This document shows positions 30,885-39,002 of a DNA stretch of 64,000 nt, piece after piece; positions within the stretch are counted from its first letter, which is position 1; every line of letters begins with the position of its first letter. Under the pieces are notes generated by a model. The model did no database searches, was not told the origin of the DNA, and saw nothing but the letters and a program-made list of their open reading frames with translations. Made by a program: the position numbers and the translations under genes. The DNA is from Microbispora hainanensis (GTDB lineage Bacteria; Actinomycetota; Actinomycetes; Streptosporangiales; Streptosporangiaceae). The stretch spans positions 1 through 64,000 of the forward strand of contig NZ_VIRM01000008.1 in assembly GCF_006874475.1 (NCBI RefSeq), read 5' to 3'.

Positions 30885-32006
30885 CTATTGCCATGAAATT
30901 TCCCCGTTGAGCATGCCGAACAGCACGGCGTCGGCCCAGCCCCCCGGGACCGGCAGCGCCCGGCGCATGATGCCCTCCTCGATGAACCCGGCCTTCCTCG
31001 CGACCCCCTGGCTGGCACGGTTGCCCGTCGCGACCAGCAGGTGGACCCGGTGGAATCCGAGGTCGAACAGGTAGGCCGTCGCCAGTCGCGTTGCCTCCAC
31101 CGCGTACCCCTTGCGGCGGGCCCACGGCGCGATCCAGTAGCCGAGCTCGGCGTCCCCGCGTTCGTGGTCCTCACGTTGCACGCCGATGGCTCCGGCGAGC
31201 CGTTCCCCGTCCTTCGGCTGTATCGCGAAGTTGCCACCATAGCCGGGGCCGTTCGCGTGCGCGAGCCGGGTGCACCACTCGAGCGCCCGCTCCAGCGTGT
31301 AGCCCTCGGCCCACGGCATCCACCGGGCGATCTCTGGGTCGCCCTTGACCGCGTCGACCACGTCGAAGGCGTCCTGCTGGGCGAACGGCCGCAGGACCAG
31401 CCGCTCGCTCTCGATCCTGCGGCGCGGGACCGACCGCCCGTCGCCGCGCAGCCGGCCGAAGACCACCAGGTCATGCGGGCCGTCGTCTTCGAATCCCGCG
31501 CCGCGGAGCAGTCCCTCACGGATGAAGCCGGCCTTCTCCGCGACCCTGATCGACGCGAGGTTGTCGGCGTTCGCCCGCAGTTCGATCCGCCGCAGCGGGC
31601 CCTCCCCGAGCAGACGGCCGACGAGACCGCGGAGCGCCTCGGTCGCGTATCCCCGGCGGCGGTAGCCCGGATGCACGCCGTATCCCACCTCGGCGGTGCC
31701 CGTGCCCCACTGGGTCTTGAAGACCGTGATCGACCCGACCACGCCGTGCCGCGCGTGCATCGCGAGGTGGATGCCCTGGCCCGAGCGCCACAGCTCGTGC
31801 ACGCCGTACGACAGCCACTGCGCGATGCCGGACGCGTGCCCGGGCGCCCCCGGGGGCAGCGCGGTGGTGTGCGCGCCGTCCTCAATGACGGCCCGTACCT
31901 GGCCCGCGTCCCCGGGACCGAACGGCCGCAGGATCAGCCGTTCCGTGTTGATCGTCAGCCGCTCGTCGAACAATACGTCGCTCCATCCCAGAAGAGGATT
32001 TTCCAC
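30885..32006 (-). CDS. Tandem GNAT (RimJ/RimL-like) acetyltransferase
   Basis: A 373-residue fusion of two RimJ/RimL-like GNAT domains. Domain 1 (about 15-185) begins LTINTERLILRPFGPGDAGQ and has VHPGYRRRGYATEALRG; domain 2 (about 195-373) begins RIESERLVLRPFAQQDAFD and has APWARRKGYAVEATRLA. Both CoA-binding loops look intact, and both end in the AxKAGFI strand (VAEKAGFI, VARKAGFI). Likely origin by duplication. Substrates may be protein N-termini or small amines; unknown. Confidence 0.9.
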   Translation of the reverse strand: MENPLLGWSDVLFDERLTINTERLILRPFGPGDAGQVRAVIEDGAHTTALPPGAPGHASGIAQWLSYGVHELWRSGQGIHLAMHARHGVVGSITVFKTQWGTGTAEVGYGVHPGYRRRGYATEALRGLVGRLLGEGPLRRIELRANADNLASIRVAEKAGFIREGLLRGAGFEDDGPHDLVVFGRLRGDGRSVPRRRIESERLVLRPFAQQDAFDVVDAVKGDPEIARWMPWAEGYTLERALEWCTRLAHANGPGYGGNFAIQPKDGERLAGAIGVQREDHERGDAELGYWIAPWARRKGYAVEATRLATAYLFDLGFHRVHLLVATGNRASQGVARKAGFIEEGIMRRALPVPGGWADAVLFGMLNGEISWQ

Positions 32007-32108
32007 CTGTCAGGGGTTATGTGGGACACGGCCCGCACCACTCCCGATGTTTGGGGCAGGCGGTCCGGGTACGAGGCACGTCAGTGACCCTAATCGGGAG
32101 GTGAGGTC

Positions 32109-32528
32109 ATGAGTATCCAGCGCGGCAGCGACAAGCACGGCCCCAGGCTCGACGAGGAGCAGAAGCACGAGACGCAAGGCCTCGTGCAGGGCGCCGGACC
32201 CACCCGGGTCGAGGAGTGGCGCGAACCCGAGCCGACGCAGGAGCCCGAGGAAGACCTGTCGCCGCCCCGCCGGCACCCGCCCGGCCACGAGCCCGGGACG
32301 CCGCTCGGCATCACCCCCGCCGACGTGGAACGCCGCAGTCACCTCGCCATCTGGCTCAGCGACGCCGGCTTCCCCGCCGACCCGGCCAAGCTGCTCGCCC
32401 ACGCCCAGCGGAAGAACGCTCCCGACGCCGTGATCGACGCCGTACGACGGCTGCCCGAAATGACGTTCCACAACATCGCGGAGGTCGCGGAGGCCCTCGG
32501 ACTCGGAGTGGAACGACAGCGCTGGTAG
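32109..32528 (+). CDS. DUF2795 domain protein
   Basis: A 139-residue protein. The first 75 residues are charged and proline-rich (disordered); the last ~60 form a DUF2795 domain (HLAIWLSDAGFPADPAKLLAHAQRKNAPDAVIDAVRRLP), a small helical unit found in actinobacteria. It lies 9 bp before the BaeRF-like gene and is probably in the same operon. Function unknown. Confidence 0.8.
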   Translation: MSIQRGSDKHGPRLDEEQKHETQGLVQGAGPTRVEEWREPEPTQEPEEDLSPPRRHPPGHEPGTPLGITPADVERRSHLAIWLSDAGFPADPAKLLAHAQRKNAPDAVIDAVRRLPEMTFHNIAEVAEALGLGVERQRW

Positions 32529-32537
32529 GGAGGGCGC

Positions 32538-33611
32538 GTGAGACTGGACTTCATCCGCGGGCTGTACGAGCGGAGCGGCCCGTACGCCTCGGTATACATC
32601 GACACCGACCGGTCGTCGGAGGGCACGGCCAACGTCGTTCAGCGCCGGTGGGCACAGCTCAGGGAGCGGCTCGCCGAGGAAGGGGCGCCCGCCTCCGCGC
32701 TCGACCCCATGGACGAGCTGATGTCCGATCCCGCGTGGGCCGCGCCCGGGCGCGCGATCTTCGCCGTGGAGGGCGAGGTCGTGCTCACCGAGGCGCTCCG
32801 GCACCGTCCGCGCCGGCAGACCGCACGGTGGTCGCCGCTGCCCCACGTGGTGCCGCTGCTCGCGCAGCGCGGCGAGCAGGTGCCGCACATCGAGGTGCTG
32901 GCCGACCGGGCCGGGGGCGACGTGGTGGTCGTGGCGGACGGGCGGCGGCGCGAGCTGACGGTGCAGGTGACCGACCCGACCCGGCCGCTCCAGAAGACCG
33001 GCCAGGGCGGCTGGTCGCAGGCCAACTTCGACCGGGAGGTGGAGGAGGGCTGGCGCCGCAACACCGCGGCCCTCGCCGAGGTGGTGGAGAAGGAGGCGCA
33101 CCGGATCGGCGCGGAGGTCGTGGTGCTGGCCGGCGATCCCAAGGCCCGCGCGCTCGTGACCGACTACCTCCCCAAGGACGTCGTACGGCGGCTTGTGGTG
33201 GCCGAGCACGGCAGCCGGGCCCCGGGCGCCGACCTGGACAACTTCCGGCGGGAGGTCGAAGAGGCCTGCCGGGCCTGGATCGAGCGGCGCTGCGAGGAGC
33301 TGCTGGACGCGTACGCGGCGGGCAACTCCGTGGCGGGCCTGGCGGAGACGGCACGCGCGCTGCGCGACCGGCGGGTGGCCACGGTGCTGATGCACGACGA
33401 CCCGTCCTCCACGGCCATGATGTGGATCGGCCCCGAGCCCACGCAGTTGTCCACCGACCCGGCGGAGCTGGCCGCCTGGGGGGTCGAGGAGCCCGTGCCG
33501 GAACGCGCGGACGCCGCCCTCGCGCGGGCGGTGGCCGCGACCGACGCCGAGCTGTGGTTCGTCCCGAGGCTGGAGTCGCCCGACGGGATCGGCGCGCTGC
33601 TGCGCTTCTGA
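32538..33611 (+). CDS. Vms1/BaeRF-like (Rv2629-type) release-factor-fold protein
   Basis: A 357-residue protein resembling the bacterial eRF1-like family that includes M. tuberculosis Rv2629. The central KTGQGGWSQANFDREVEEGWRRN holds the GGxSQ-type loop, in which the Gln matches the catalytic position of Vms1 peptidyl-tRNA hydrolases; the part from about residue 170 (HRIGAEVVVLAGDPKARALVTDYL) is the eRF1 domain 2/3-like fold. A ribosome-rescue or stress role is inferred. Starts with GTG 32538, 9 bp behind the DUF2795 gene. Confidence 0.78.
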   Translation: MRLDFIRGLYERSGPYASVYIDTDRSSEGTANVVQRRWAQLRERLAEEGAPASALDPMDELMSDPAWAAPGRAIFAVEGEVVLTEALRHRPRRQTARWSPLPHVVPLLAQRGEQVPHIEVLADRAGGDVVVVADGRRRELTVQVTDPTRPLQKTGQGGWSQANFDREVEEGWRRNTAALAEVVEKEAHRIGAEVVVLAGDPKARALVTDYLPKDVVRRLVVAEHGSRAPGADLDNFRREVEEACRAWIERRCEELLDAYAAGNSVAGLAETARALRDRRVATVLMHDDPSSTAMMWIGPEPTQLSTDPAELAAWGVEEPVPERADAALARAVAATDAELWFVPRLESPDGIGALLRF

Positions 33612-33642
33612 CCCCGGGGGGTGATGACCATCTGGGCCGGGT

Positions 33643-34254
33643 TCAGGTCACGATCAGCACTTCGAGCGTGCGGGGGCCGTGCACGCCCTCGACCCGGTTC
33701 AGCTCGATGTCGCTGGTCGCAGAGGGGCCGCTGATCCAGGTCAGCGGCCGCGCGGGGACGAGCCGGGCGACGGCGTCCGGCACGTTCGCGACGACCTCGG
33801 CGGCCCGCACCACGCACAGGTGATAGTCGGGCACCAGCGTGAGCGCCCGCCGGCCCTGGCCCGGCCCGGCGTCGAGGACGATCGTGCCGGTCTCCGCGAT
33901 GGCGACCGCGCAGGTGGTGATCACGCCGTCCACGGCGTCGAGCTCGGCGGCGCTCAGCGGCGGGTCGTCGGCGACCGCCTCCACGTCCGCGGCGGCGAGC
34001 CACGGCGCGGGGAACCCGGCGGGCACGACGACCCGCCGCGCCCCGCGCTCGGCGAGAGACCGCGCGACGCGCTCCGCCACGCCCGGCTCGTCCACGAGGT
34101 GGACCACGGCGCGGTAGTCGCGGACCCGCTCCTCGAACAGGCGGATGTCGCCGGGCTTGTCCGACGGCCCGCGGTAGGCGCGGGTGATCTCGACGTCGGG
34201 CACGCCCGCCAGGGCGCGGCGGACCCGGCCGAGGATCAGGTCGCGGGAGCTCAT
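33643..34254 (-). CDS. lutC: Lactate utilisation protein LutC (LUD domain)
   Basis: A 203-residue LUD-domain protein, third subunit of the LutABC L-lactate oxidation complex. VDGVITTCAVAIAETGTIVLDAG and the glycine-rich SGPSATSDIELNRVEGVHGPR are family signatures. The start overlaps the lutB stop by four bases. Transcribed with lutA and lutB under the operators at 36417-36444. Confidence 0.92.
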   Translation of the reverse strand: MSSRDLILGRVRRALAGVPDVEITRAYRGPSDKPGDIRLFEERVRDYRAVVHLVDEPGVAERVARSLAERGARRVVVPAGFPAPWLAAADVEAVADDPPLSAAELDAVDGVITTCAVAIAETGTIVLDAGPGQGRRALTLVPDYHLCVVRAAEVVANVPDAVARLVPARPLTWISGPSATSDIELNRVEGVHGPRTLEVLIVT

Positions 34255-35666
34255 CGGCGTCCTCCGTCCGTGCGGTCCCACCAGTCGCGGAACGACTCCT
34301 TCGGCACCTCGGGGAGATCCCTGGTGTCGGTCCAGCCGCCGAGCGGCCCGGGGAGCCTGCGGGGCATCAGCCGGCGCAGCCGTCCCCCGGCCCGCTGCAG
34401 GCGCGCGAGCCGTCCCGACCGCTCGAACACCCATCCGGCCGCGGCCATCCCGGCGCGCTCCGGCCAGGGGTGCGGGGCCCGCGCCCGGAGGTCCACCAGC
34501 ACGGACGGGATGTCGATCGCCACCGGGCAGACCTCGTAGCAGGCGCCGCACAGCGAGGAGGCGTACGGCAGCGAGCGGTCGAGCTCGGAGCCCATGCCGC
34601 GAAGCTGCGGCGTCAGGATCGCCCCGATCGGCCCGGGATAGACCGACCCGTACGCGTGGCCGCCCGTCCGTTCGTACACCGGGCAGACGTTGAGGCAGGC
34701 CGAGCAGCGGATGCAGCGCAGCGCCTGCCGCCCGACCTCGTCGGCGAGGACGCCGGTGCGGCCGTTGTCGAGCAGCACGAGGTGGAATTCCTGGCCCTCG
34801 GCCGCGCCGGTCCACATGGAGGTGTAGGGGTTCATCCGCTCCCCGGTCGAGCTGCGGGGCAGCAGTTGCAGGAAGACCTCCAGGTCGCGCCAGGCCGGCA
34901 GCACCTTCTCTATGCCGACCACGCTGATCAGGGTGCGCGGCAGCGTGAGGCACATGCGGCCGTTGCCCTCGGACTCCAGCACGACCAGGGTGCCGGTCTC
35001 GGCGATCGCGAAGTTGGCCCCGGAGATCGCCACCTTGGTCTTCAGGAAGCGTTCGCGCAGGTGGAGCCGGGCCGCCTCGGCCAGCGCGGCGGGCTCGTCG
35101 GTCAGGTCGCCGGGCGCGGGCCTGCCCCACCCGGCCATGTGCTCGGCGAAGATCTCCCGGATCTCCGCGCGGTTGCGGTGGATCGCCGGGACGAGGATGT
35201 GCGAGGGCCGGTCGTCGCCCAGTTGCACGATGAGCTCGGCCAGGTCGGTCTCGTACGCCGTGATGCCCTGCTCATGCAGCGCCTCGTTGAGGCCGATCTC
35301 CTGGGTGGCCATCGACTTGACCTTGACGACCTCGGTCTCGCCCGTGGCCTTCACCAGGCCGGCGACGATCCGGTTGGCCTCGTCCCCGTCGGCGGCCCAG
35401 TGCACGTGGCCCCCCGCCGCCGTGACGGCCTCCTCCAGCCGCACCAGGTATCTGTCCAGGTTGCGGAGCGTGTGCTCCTTGATCGCCCGGCCGGCCTCGC
35501 GCAGCTCGGCCCAGTCGGGGGCCTCCGCGACGACACTCGCCCGTCGTGCCCTGATCGTCCGGGTCGCCTTGCGCAGGTTGAACCGCAACTGCGAGTCCCG
35601 TACGGCTCTCGCGGCGTTGCGGGGGAAGGGCCGCTCCGCCGGCATGCCGAGAAAGGTGACGCTCAT
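34251..35666 (-). CDS. lutB: Lactate utilisation iron-sulfur protein LutB
   Basis: A 471-residue protein with an N-terminal LUD domain (residues about 60-300, ISGANFAIAETGTLVVLESEGN) and a C-terminal ferredoxin domain with two 4Fe-4S motifs, CIRCSACLNVCPVY and CGACYEVCPVAID. It transfers electrons from lactate in the membrane-associated LutABC complex. Four-base overlaps with both lutA and lutC show tight coupling. Confidence 0.95.
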   Translation of the reverse strand: MSVTFLGMPAERPFPRNAARAVRDSQLRFNLRKATRTIRARRASVVAEAPDWAELREAGRAIKEHTLRNLDRYLVRLEEAVTAAGGHVHWAADGDEANRIVAGLVKATGETEVVKVKSMATQEIGLNEALHEQGITAYETDLAELIVQLGDDRPSHILVPAIHRNRAEIREIFAEHMAGWGRPAPGDLTDEPAALAEAARLHLRERFLKTKVAISGANFAIAETGTLVVLESEGNGRMCLTLPRTLISVVGIEKVLPAWRDLEVFLQLLPRSSTGERMNPYTSMWTGAAEGQEFHLVLLDNGRTGVLADEVGRQALRCIRCSACLNVCPVYERTGGHAYGSVYPGPIGAILTPQLRGMGSELDRSLPYASSLCGACYEVCPVAIDIPSVLVDLRARAPHPWPERAGMAAAGWVFERSGRLARLQRAGGRLRRLMPRRLPGPLGGWTDTRDLPEVPKESFRDWWDRTDGGRR

Positions 35667-36400
35667 CGCACCCCCGCCGTCTCGGTCGAGCAGAGGATCT
35701 CGGCCAGGTGCGTCACCCGCACACCGGACCTCTGGCGGCCGAGCATGCCGCCGATGTGCATGAGGCAGGAGTTGTCGGCCGCGCACAGCACCTCGGCGCC
35801 GGTGTCGAGGACGGCGCGCACCTTGTCGGCGCACATCGCCGCCGACACGTCGGCGTTCTTCAGCGCGAAGGTGCCGCCGAAGCCGCAGCACTCCTCCGCG
35901 CCCGGCAGCGGCACCAGTTCGAGCCCCTTGACCTGGCGCAGCAGCGTCAGCGGGCGGTCGCCCAGGTGGATGCCGCGCAGGGAGTGGCACGTCGGGTGGT
36001 AGGTGACCCGGTGGGGGAAGTAGGCCCCCACGTCGGTCACCCCCAGCACGTCGACCAGGAACTCGGTCAGCTCGTAGGTCTTCGGCACGACCTGCGCCAC
36101 CGCGTCGGCGAAGGGTCCGGACGACCCGGCCAGCCCGGGGTACTGCTCGCGGATCATGGCGGCGCACGAGCCCGAGGGGACGACGACCGCGTCGTAGCCG
36201 CGCAGCGCCGCCACGCTGCGCCGGGCCAGCCGTACGGCCTCGTCCCGATAGCCCGTGTTGGCGTGCATCTGCCCGCAGCAGGTCTGGGCGCGGGGGAAGT
36301 CGGCCTCGACGCCGAGGCGGCGCAGCAGGCGCACGACCGCACGCCCGGTGTCCGGGAAGAGCGTGTCGTTGACGCAGGTGACGAACAGCGCTACCCGCAC
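35663..36400 (-). CDS. lutA: Lactate utilisation protein LutA (cysteine-rich CCG domain)
   Basis: A 245-residue protein with two CCG domains: TCCGQMHANTGY (about residue 41) and ECCGFGGTFALKN (about 170), each preceded by distal cysteines as in heterodisulfide-reductase-like subunits. First gene of lutABC; its start lies 44 bp from the twin FadR-type operators. Confidence 0.95.
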   Translation of the reverse strand: MRVALFVTCVNDTLFPDTGRAVVRLLRRLGVEADFPRAQTCCGQMHANTGYRDEAVRLARRSVAALRGYDAVVVPSGSCAAMIREQYPGLAGSSGPFADAVAQVVPKTYELTEFLVDVLGVTDVGAYFPHRVTYHPTCHSLRGIHLGDRPLTLLRQVKGLELVPLPGAEECCGFGGTFALKNADVSAAMCADKVRAVLDTGAEVLCAADNSCLMHIGGMLGRQRSGVRVTHLAEILCSTETAGVR

Positions 36401-36416
36401 ATGTCCTCCCGGCGTG

Positions 36417-36444
36417 TATGGTCAGACCAAATATGGTCAGACCA
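36417..36444. promoter_or_regulatory. Twin FadR/LldR-type operators for lutABC
   Basis: TATGGTCAGACCA occurs twice, at 36417-36429 and 36432-36444, 15 bp apart. The core TGGTC-A-GACCA is palindromic and matches the TGGT-N3-ACCA class bound by FadR-family GntR regulators, including lactate regulators. The pair lies between the divergent lutA and gntR starts. Confidence 0.85.
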
Positions 36445-36491
36445 TACATCCTGGTGCGCATGCGGCGACACCAGGCATCGGAGGAGCCGTG

Positions 36492-37214
36492 GTGACCCCC
36501 GGAGAACGCCGGCGTACGGACGCCCGCCCGCGCGCCTTCGAGGAGGTGCTCGCCCGCATCGAGGAGCGGATCGCGGCCGACGGCCTGACCGTGGGCGACC
36601 GCCTGCCGGGCGAACGGCAGCTCGCCGAGCAGCTCGGCGTGGGCCGGTCGTCGGTCAGGGAGGCGCTGCGCGTGCTGGAGACCCTCGGGGTGGTCGCGTC
36701 GCAGGCCGGCCGGGGCCCGGACGCCGGTGCGGTGCTCACCTCCCGCCCGGGAGACGCGCTCACCGACCTGCTCCGGCTGCATCTCGGCCTCGCCACGCTC
36801 TCGATGCGCGAGGTGATCGACACCCGGCTGATGATCGAGCAGTGGGCCGCGGCCCACGCGGCTTCTGTGCGGGCGGCTTCCGTGCGGGCGGCGACCGGGC
36901 GGATGGCGGAGGCGATCGCGGCCATGGACGCCGCCCGCGACCCCGCCGGGTTCGTCGAGCACGACATCGCGTTCCACCTCGCCCTGGCGGAGGCGGCGGG
37001 CAACCGGCTGATCGTGGCGGTCATGCGGGCGCTGCGCGACGCCGTGCGCCGCTATGCCGTGGACGCGGTCGTACGGCTCGGCGACACCGGCGGTCTGCAG
37101 GACGACCACCGGCGCATCCACCAGGCGATCGAGGACGGCGACGCCGGGGCCGCCACGGCGGCGGTCGCCGAGCACCTTGCCCGCGCCTATCCGGAGTCTG
37201 GCCGGGATTCATAG
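36492..37214 (+). CDS. FadR-family GntR regulator of lutABC
   Basis: A 240-residue repressor with an N-terminal winged helix (LPGERQLAEQLGVGRSSVREALRVLETLGVV) and a C-terminal FCD ligand domain (DTRLMIEQWAA..., FHLALAEAAGN with metal/ligand histidines). GTG 36492 is preferred to the adjacent GTG 36489 because GGAGGAG then lies 5 bases away. Divergent from lutABC across the twin operators; most likely a lactate-responsive LldR/LutR-type repressor. Confidence 0.88.
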   Translation: MTPGERRRTDARPRAFEEVLARIEERIAADGLTVGDRLPGERQLAEQLGVGRSSVREALRVLETLGVVASQAGRGPDAGAVLTSRPGDALTDLLRLHLGLATLSMREVIDTRLMIEQWAAAHAASVRAASVRAATGRMAEAIAAMDAARDPAGFVEHDIAFHLALAEAAGNRLIVAVMRALRDAVRRYAVDAVVRLGDTGGLQDDHRRIHQAIEDGDAGAATAAVAEHLARAYPESGRDS

Positions 37215-37225
37215 AACGTGTTCTA
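37212..37225. promoter_or_regulatory. KstR-type palindrome upstream of the LLM oxidoreductase
   Basis: TAGAACGTGTTCTA is a perfect palindrome matching the mycobacterial KstR consensus TNNAACNNGTTNNA. It starts on the stop codon of the gntR gene and lies 9 bp before the GTG of the LLM gene, so a bound repressor would block its transcription. Confidence 0.65.
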
Positions 37226-37234
37226 ATCACGCGT

Positions 37235-38248
37235 GTGGCCGATGATCTGAGACTCGGGCTGAACCTCGGGTATTGGCAGCGGAACGCCGACGACGCGACC
37301 GAGGTGGTGCTGACCGCCGAGTGGCTGGGCTACGAGTCGGTGTGGACCGCCGAGGCGTACGGCAGCGACGCGTTCACCCCGCTGGCCTGGTATGGCGCGC
37401 GCACCAGCCGCATCAAGCTCGGCACCAGCGTCGCCCAGTTGTCCGCCCGGCCCCCGGTGACGACCGCGATGACCGCCATGACGCTCGACCACCTGACGGG
37501 TGGCCGGCTGGTGCTCGGCGTCGGCGCCTCGGGCCCGCAGGTCGTGGAGGGCTGGTATGGGCAGCCGTTCGCCGCGCCGCTCGCCCGCACCCGCGAGTAC
37601 GTCGAGATCATGCGGAAGGTGTGGCGGCGGGAGGAGCCGGTGACGAGCCCCGGCCCGCACTATCCGCTGCCGCTGCCCGGCGGCCTCGGCAAGCCGCTCA
37701 AGCCGATCACCCACCCGCTGCGGCCGGACATCCCCGTCTATCTGGGCGCCGAGGGCCCGAAGAACGTCGCGCTCGCCGCCGAGATCGGGCAGGGCTGGCT
37801 GCCGCTGTTCGCCTTCCCCGAGAAGATCGAGGCGATGTACGGCGACGCCCTGTCCGGCGCGAAACCGGGGTTCGACGTCGCCGCCATGGTCATGGTGGTC
37901 GTCACCGGCGACCTGCGGGCCGCGCTCGACGCCGTGAAGATGATGCTGACGCTCTATATCGGCGGCATGGGGGCCGAGACCCGCAACTTCCACGCCGACA
38001 TCATCGGGCGTATGGGCTACGCCGAGGAGGCCCGCCGCATCCAGGAGCTCTATCTGGCCGGCCGCCGCGACGAGGCGTTCGCCGCCGTCCCCGACGAGCT
38101 GGCCGACGGCATCGCCCTCCTCGGACCGCTCGGCCGCATCAGGGAGCGGCTGGAGCTGTGGCGCCGCAGCCCGGTCACCACGCTGCTCGTCATGGGCCCC
38201 CGCGACGAGCCCACGCTCAGAGCCGTACGGGATCTGGTCCTCGGGTGA
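37235..38248 (+). CDS. LLM-class F420-dependent oxidoreductase
   Basis: A 337-residue luciferase-like TIM-barrel enzyme using F420 (or FMN). GLNLGYWQRNADDATEVVLTAEWLGYESVWTAE opens the barrel, and LGTSVAQLSARPPVTTAMTAMTLDHLTGGRLVLGVGASGPQ is the family core. GTG 37235 gives the right frame and a start at the usual position. The KstR-type site upstream and family likeness to M. tuberculosis Rv3520c suggest a link to steroid or lipid catabolism. Its 3' end overlaps the convergent GATase-like gene by 32 bp. Confidence 0.88.
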   Translation: MADDLRLGLNLGYWQRNADDATEVVLTAEWLGYESVWTAEAYGSDAFTPLAWYGARTSRIKLGTSVAQLSARPPVTTAMTAMTLDHLTGGRLVLGVGASGPQVVEGWYGQPFAAPLARTREYVEIMRKVWRREEPVTSPGPHYPLPLPGGLGKPLKPITHPLRPDIPVYLGAEGPKNVALAAEIGQGWLPLFAFPEKIEAMYGDALSGAKPGFDVAAMVMVVVTGDLRAALDAVKMMLTLYIGGMGAETRNFHADIIGRMGYAEEARRIQELYLAGRRDEAFAAVPDELADGIALLGPLGRIRERLELWRRSPVTTLLVMGPRDEPTLRAVRDLVLG

Positions 38249-38936
38249 GCGCGGCCCGGGCGGCGGCAGCGGCGGCGAAGGCCCGCACCAGGGGGTGCGG
38301 CTGCCGTTCGGCCAGCTCGGGCTGGAACAGCGTGACCAGATAGAAGGGGTGGCCGGGCAGCTCGGCGACCCGCATCTCACCCTCGTCGTCGTGCCCGGTG
38401 AAGCGCAGGCCGTGGGCCTCCAGGGTCTCCAGATAGGCGGGATCGGGGCCATAGGAGCAGAAGTAGCGCTCCACGGTCCGTTCGGCGCCGATGATCCGCT
38501 CGGCGAGCGAGCCGGAGACGAGCCGCACGGCCGCCTCGTGCCCGGCGAGTGAGCAGGCGAGCTGCCTCATCAGCGGGTTCGGGGCGCCGGGGTCGTTCTC
38601 CCCGTGGCTCACGTCCAGCCCGCACACGTTGCGGGCATATTCCAGCAGCGCGTGCTGGAGGCCGGCGCAGGTGCCGAGCAGCGGGATCGCGTGCTCCCTG
38701 GCGGTCCGCGCGGCCGTGATCGCGCCCTGCTCGCTGCGGTAGGGGCTGCCGGGCAGGATCCAGACGCCGTCGAACCCGCTCGGATCGGCGACCTCGTCGG
38801 TCCTGATCCAGTAGGCGTCGAGGTCCAGCCCCTCACGCTCGCGCAGCGCGTCGAGGATGAGCGGGATGCGGGTGTGGGCACGGACGGCGGGTGACCGGTC
38901 GCCCACCAGCGCGATGCGGGGTCTCATGACGTCCAT
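38217..38936 (-). CDS. Class I glutamine amidotransferase-like protein (CTP-synthase C-terminal-related)
   Basis: A 239-residue protein with a GATase1 fold. The nucleophile elbow GTCAGLQHALLEYARN has the cysteine, but the usual catalytic HPE region reads LFQPEL, i.e. Gln in place of His, so glutamine hydrolysis is doubtful. It matches the family annotated as CTP synthase C-terminal region-related (seleno)protein. The start may be ATG 38936 (MDVMRPRIALVGD) or ATG 38927. Divergent from a LysR gene 66 bp away. Function unknown. Confidence 0.75.
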   Translation of the reverse strand: MDVMRPRIALVGDRSPAVRAHTRIPLILDALREREGLDLDAYWIRTDEVADPSGFDGVWILPGSPYRSEQGAITAARTAREHAIPLLGTCAGLQHALLEYARNVCGLDVSHGENDPGAPNPLMRQLACSLAGHEAAVRLVSGSLAERIIGAERTVERYFCSYGPDPAYLETLEAHGLRFTGHDDEGEMRVAELPGHPFYLVTLFQPELAERQPHPLVRAFAAAAAARAALTRGPDPVRL

Positions 38937-39002
38937 GCTGGCGAGGTGCGAACTTAATGACAAATGATGATTTCTGGGGTCGGCATAAGCGATGCTGATG
39001 TC

